A DNA stretch of 64,000 nucleotides. Source: Serinus canaria (taxonomy: Eukaryota > Chordata > Aves > Passeriformes > Fringillidae). Of the stretch, positions 60,182 to 64,000 are shown piece after piece (positions within the stretch are counted from its first letter, which is position 1; the number at the start of each line of letters is the position of its first letter). Position numbers and translations under genes: made by a program. The stretch covers positions 43,370,435-43,434,434 of the forward strand of contig NC_066317.1 in assembly GCF_022539315.1 (NCBI RefSeq), in the 5' to 3' direction. A model generated the notes under the pieces. That model was not told the DNA's origin, searched no databases, and saw only the letters and a program-made list of their open reading frames with translations.

Positions 60182-62484
60182 TATTTTCTCTGCCCTTTGT
60201 GGCAAAGTTCAGTAAGGACAGGTTAGCCACTTAGATAATCCACACAGGAAGGTTGGTAAGTCTAGAAATAGACTGAGTGGGTATATTGTCAACCTAGTTG
60301 CTGAAGCTGCCTAAAAAGAAGTTTATAAAACAAAGTAGAAGATAAATTGCTATAGATGCATGCAGTTGTTTATATTTGACAGATTCCTTTTAAAAGACAC
60401 ATTGTGGGGTGGATAGATTTACTCTGTGGCAAGTTTGTAACCAATTTTGTTTTCATGTTTGACCCTTCCTATTGTTGGTTTGAGTTTGTCTGCTGCTAAT
60501 GCTGAAGTATTGCAGTACACATAATACAAATGCTCTGACCTTCCAGTGACCTACAGAATGTTCCAACAAGGTGTGGTTTTTACCACTGTGTAAGTAGGAA
60601 AGAAATTGCCCTACAGTCAGTAGAGCAGACTAAAAATCAGTTTTATGTAGTGCCCAAGGCCTTAGCCTTTGACAATATATCTTGGAAAAAATTTTGTCTG
60701 ATTCTTTTCTTTTGTTTCCTAACAGAGGGAAAAAAATTTTTTTTAGTGGAACACAAGGAAAATAATATCAGCTGGCAATACCCAACTTTTTCACCTTTCT
60801 TCCTCTACATAATGTTGAAGTCTCAAAAAGAAAGAAGGCAAAGCTCTTGAAATTTTATTTCTTTGGTCTATTGAAAGAGTATGTTATTCACAGCAGCAGG
60901 TCAAATGATATAAGAGTTTGAACATTGCAGCTAGAGATGTTGGGCTGTACCCACTGTCATGTTATTTATGAATAGTTTGTAATTTAAACATAGCTGGAGA
61001 TGTTTACTGGAACAAAACGCACATAAAACCAACAAATTTTTATAGAGTTCTTTCTTCTCTCTCTGCCATCAGTCCAACTGGTCCTTACCTACTGACAGTT
61101 TTATAAGGAAAGGGACAGGAACTTTCCTGAAGGAAGTATTGGTATCCAAATAATTAGATCTTCATGCTGTTCAATAAACTAATGTAAAACTTTTCAAGAA
61201 CAAACCTCGAAATCATTTTTCTCTCCCTTCCCTCTCCGCCCCAACTGCCATAACACCATCAACGCACCTTGGCATAGTACTGCTCTCTGTTGGTTCTTGA
61301 AGTCCACTTGGTCTTTGTATGCAACCATTTATTTCATTGACATGTAGAGAAGATTTTTATCATCTAAGGGAATAAATTATTCTGCATGATGCACAAAAAT
61401 GCATAGAAAAAATTCTTTTCTGTTTTTTTCAAATAGAATTATCGAGACTTCATGGAGGTCACCATGGATACTTCTCAATTTCATATATATTATGAATAAT
61501 TTATGATCAAACAGTGAAATAGTTGACTACATATTAAGACAAACCCCAATCACTGAGTTTTATTTCAGTTTTGCCTGATGTGTCTTTCAGAAAATGGAAC
61601 TTAAATTCTTAGCACTTCAATATTCAATGAGAAATACAGCTTTTATTGTTCTGGTTTTAGAGGACATGCATTATCTATTTATCCTGTAGACTCTTCATCA
61701 TTATGTAGAAAGGTAACTTTGGCATTATCTAACATTTTCTTTTGAAGTCAATCCATATGTGGTCTCTAACTGTGACAGATTCAGTCAATTCATCAGTTAT
61801 ACTGGACTAGCTTTTCAAGACTAGAAAATTAGCCAGTCTACCATTCGCCTGATATGGCTATGAACAGAAGGTGAATTTCTCTCAGTAAGTATTGATATTA
61901 GGCTTAGTGAAATCTGCTTTGAGAACCCAATTATATATCCTGGCTTTCTTGGAGCTGCACTCTACAAGATTGATCAAATTAATGAGTGGTGTGAATCACA
62001 AAATATGCTACCTACATTATAGGATAATTATTTTTTTCATTCCCTTTATCTTAGCTAATCCTCTGTGCTCCTTGTGGGAACAGCTTCCACTGCTTCCTAT
62101 ATTAGAGGAAACTTCTGTGGACAGCAGGGGAGAGGTTTTTACAAATCCTACCAAGAACTAAGATGTGCAGCACAGAGGTCCCTGAGGCTTGTGTAAGAAA
62201 ACTTTGTGTTTCAGCTTGATTCAAGATTTTGAGATACATACTTGTTTAAGGCCTCCTGGAGACTGACAGCATCATGTCTGTAATTAAGAGGTATTGAGAA
62301 GATTCAGAAATTTGAATAGATATTAGAATCTCCTATTAAGATGTCACATCGTTTTATGCTAGAAAGAGTAACTTCCAAAAGAAGAAATTTCTTGATTTTT
62401 GTTATTAGCCTGTGAGTAAGTCCAATGTTCAAGGCCAGAGGAGACTGAATAGCATTTTCTGAAGCCTAAAATTTCAGCCTTGTT
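60182..62484. other. AT-rich unique DNA, no gene seen
   Basis: No recognisable repeat or gene. Frames at 60650-60850 and 61892-62161 have no content that I recognise. Confidence 0.5.
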
Positions 62485-62491
62485 CTCAGGT

Positions 62492-62520
<29 letters not shown>
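62485..62520 (+). repeat. (TA)n microsatellite
   Basis: An uninterrupted TA alternation of roughly 16 units between TTAAAT and GTTTATTTG. Confidence 0.92.
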
Positions 62521-62523
<3 letters not shown>

Positions 62524-62767
62524 TTATTTGTTTTGTTTGGTAGGTTGTCATAAACACGGGAATGCAAAATTCATGTATCCGCATTTTTTGTTTTTTTCAG
62601 CCTTGTCAAAATGTAGGTTACTGCTTTGGTTCAGTTCAACTCAAATAATTTCAGTTACAACTTCCTTTAAATCAAAGGAACATTTTTAGGAACTGGGAAA
62701 CTGGGAGGGAAGGGGCATCAAGTATATTAATTATTTAAACTAGTTGTGGGTGTGTTGATCCAGTCTC

Positions 62768-62800
62768 TTTATTTATTTACTTATTTATTATTTATTTATG
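62768..62800 (+). repeat. (TTTA)n microsatellite, imperfect
   Basis: TTTATTTATTTACTTATTTA followed by TTATTTATTTATG: short imperfect tetranucleotide repeat. Confidence 0.85.
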
Positions 62801-64000
62801 GAAAAGAGTCAGCTTTTTCTCCTTCATGAGACAACCTTGCTGTTTGGTTTCTGTTTCATTGTGGGGGTGGGTAGGTTATTGTTAGTCTGCACAAATGTGC
62901 AATAACTTTTTATGGTGATCAGTACTTATTCATGAGGGAAAGGGCTGAGAGACAGCACCCTCAAAATATTTGTCATCAGCTCTTTCCAGGAGATAATTTT
63001 GGTTGAGGTTATCAGGCATACCTGTCAGTCAGGGCCTGGGTAGCAAGGCTGCAGGTGGCAAAGCCTGCTCTGAAATGAAGCCTTGAAGGTGACATGCCAA
63101 GTCAGAGACACCCTGGGACACTGCAAGTGATGTCAGTCAGGGCAAGAACCATGGAGCAGTAGATAAAATACAGCAACAAGGATGATGGAAAAGCAGAAAG
63201 AAGCTGATCCGCCGGGAGCTCTGACCTCCTGCACTACCCCTCCCCTCCTTGGGGAGACTGAGACAGCTGGAATGTGACCACAGCAAAAACAGTGCTTTTG
63301 GGGAGTAGGGAAGAGGGAGATGATTCTTTTGTAGGATGCAGGACATCATGTGGTTTTTCCTGTGACAATGGGTAAAGAAGTTTTTATTTCACTTCCGCAT
63401 ACCTTGCTGAGACATCCGTGTGACATCCATCTCATTTTTCACCTCATCTTGTTTCCTTATGCAGATCCTTATTTGAATCCATACAGCTGCAAGTTTTCCC
63501 TAGGTGTGTTTTTACAAAAGGTTTTTCTTTATTCAAATGGTGTATGTAAAATAGTCGGTGTGCACTTTGATTTGCTGCTTCTTATGTGACAATGAACCAT
63601 CAAACCAGCATTTTTATGATTAAAATTATAATGCAAAAAATACATTTAAATTGTGGTAGCTTATCAGTTTGAGAATATTTTACCTGAAGATGTTGTTTAT
63701 ATAGAAAAAGATATTGTTCTTAAGCTAAGTGTTTTAAATGTACTTAAAGTAGCAAATCTGACAGTTGTTTTCTAAACTTAGTTGAATTTTTTTCTCAGCC
63801 AGTTCTAATAATGGATTATGCTACTAAAATGCAAACATTCCAGTTAAGCTAGAAATCTCACAAGAATTTTCACAATTCTGTTTTATAATACTATACTATA
63901 GCAGATAAACAAAGATTGAAGTATTTTAAGTACTGAGAAATTTCATATTTTTGATCTATAATTCCCCTCATTTTGGAAACTTACAAGGGAAAAAATTTGC
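62801..64000. other. Unique DNA, no gene seen; GC-richer patch 63020-63340
   Basis: The part at 63020-63340 is GC-richer (with GATCCGCCGGGAGCTCTGAC at 63206), but it has no LTR ends, splice structure or recognised coding frame. The remainder to the window end is AT-rich and plain. Confidence 0.45.

Noticed and set aside
59972..60230. Repeat proteins HPSI…/CLSV… on the minus strand
   Set aside because: Translation of a GGAT-GATA-GACA microsatellite.

Overview
The window looks like bird DNA, most likely from a songbird (passerine). The evidence is four CR1 LINE 3' ends, solo LTRs of avian ERVL-like type (one beginning TGTCCTGGTTTGAAA, one ending in CCATGGCA, one with the U5 seen in many bird genomes), no mammalian L1 or Alu, and a long AT-rich, gene-poor background. 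The species cannot be named from the sequence.

Region 1 (1-10041) is a tandem satellite of about 50 monomers of about 177 bp. The array is already under way at base 1. Each monomer carries a short block of CCCTAA telomere-type hexamers. It is GC- and CpG-rich compared with the rest. It is interrupted once, at 800-2202, by a 1403-bp solo LTR with inverted ends and a 5-bp target duplication made from satellite sequence. The CCCTAA strand reads left to right, as expected if the left side of the window faces a chromosome end, so a subtelomeric array is the simplest reading. Several monomer groups share private variants at whole-monomer spacings (1, 2, 8 and 21 units), which points to nested local duplications.

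Region 2 (10042-64000) is AT-rich and apparently intergenic or intronic. No protein-coding gene could be supported on either strand. Open frames there are short, lack recognisable domains, and often start in microsatellites. The region holds a 597-bp solo LTR with a perfect 5-bp target duplication (13384-13980), an older LTR (about 45787-46508), a possible LTR fragment (about 53690-53910), CR1 copies at 23517-23946, 28641-28990, 29209-29408 and 39656-39943, several microsatellites including a GGAT-GATA-GACA compound array (59984-60181), and a few compact dyads or exon-like islands whose nature is open (14694-14757, 16320-16808, 18236-18339, 57838-57895).

No set of genes works together here. 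The main biological interest is the telomere-hexamer satellite: each monomer places its CCCTAA block in the loop of a potential hairpin, carries a second perfect palindrome, and has a length divisible by three, so repetitive reading frames run open through it on the TTAGGG strand. Repeat names are from memory of avian families, not from a database search.
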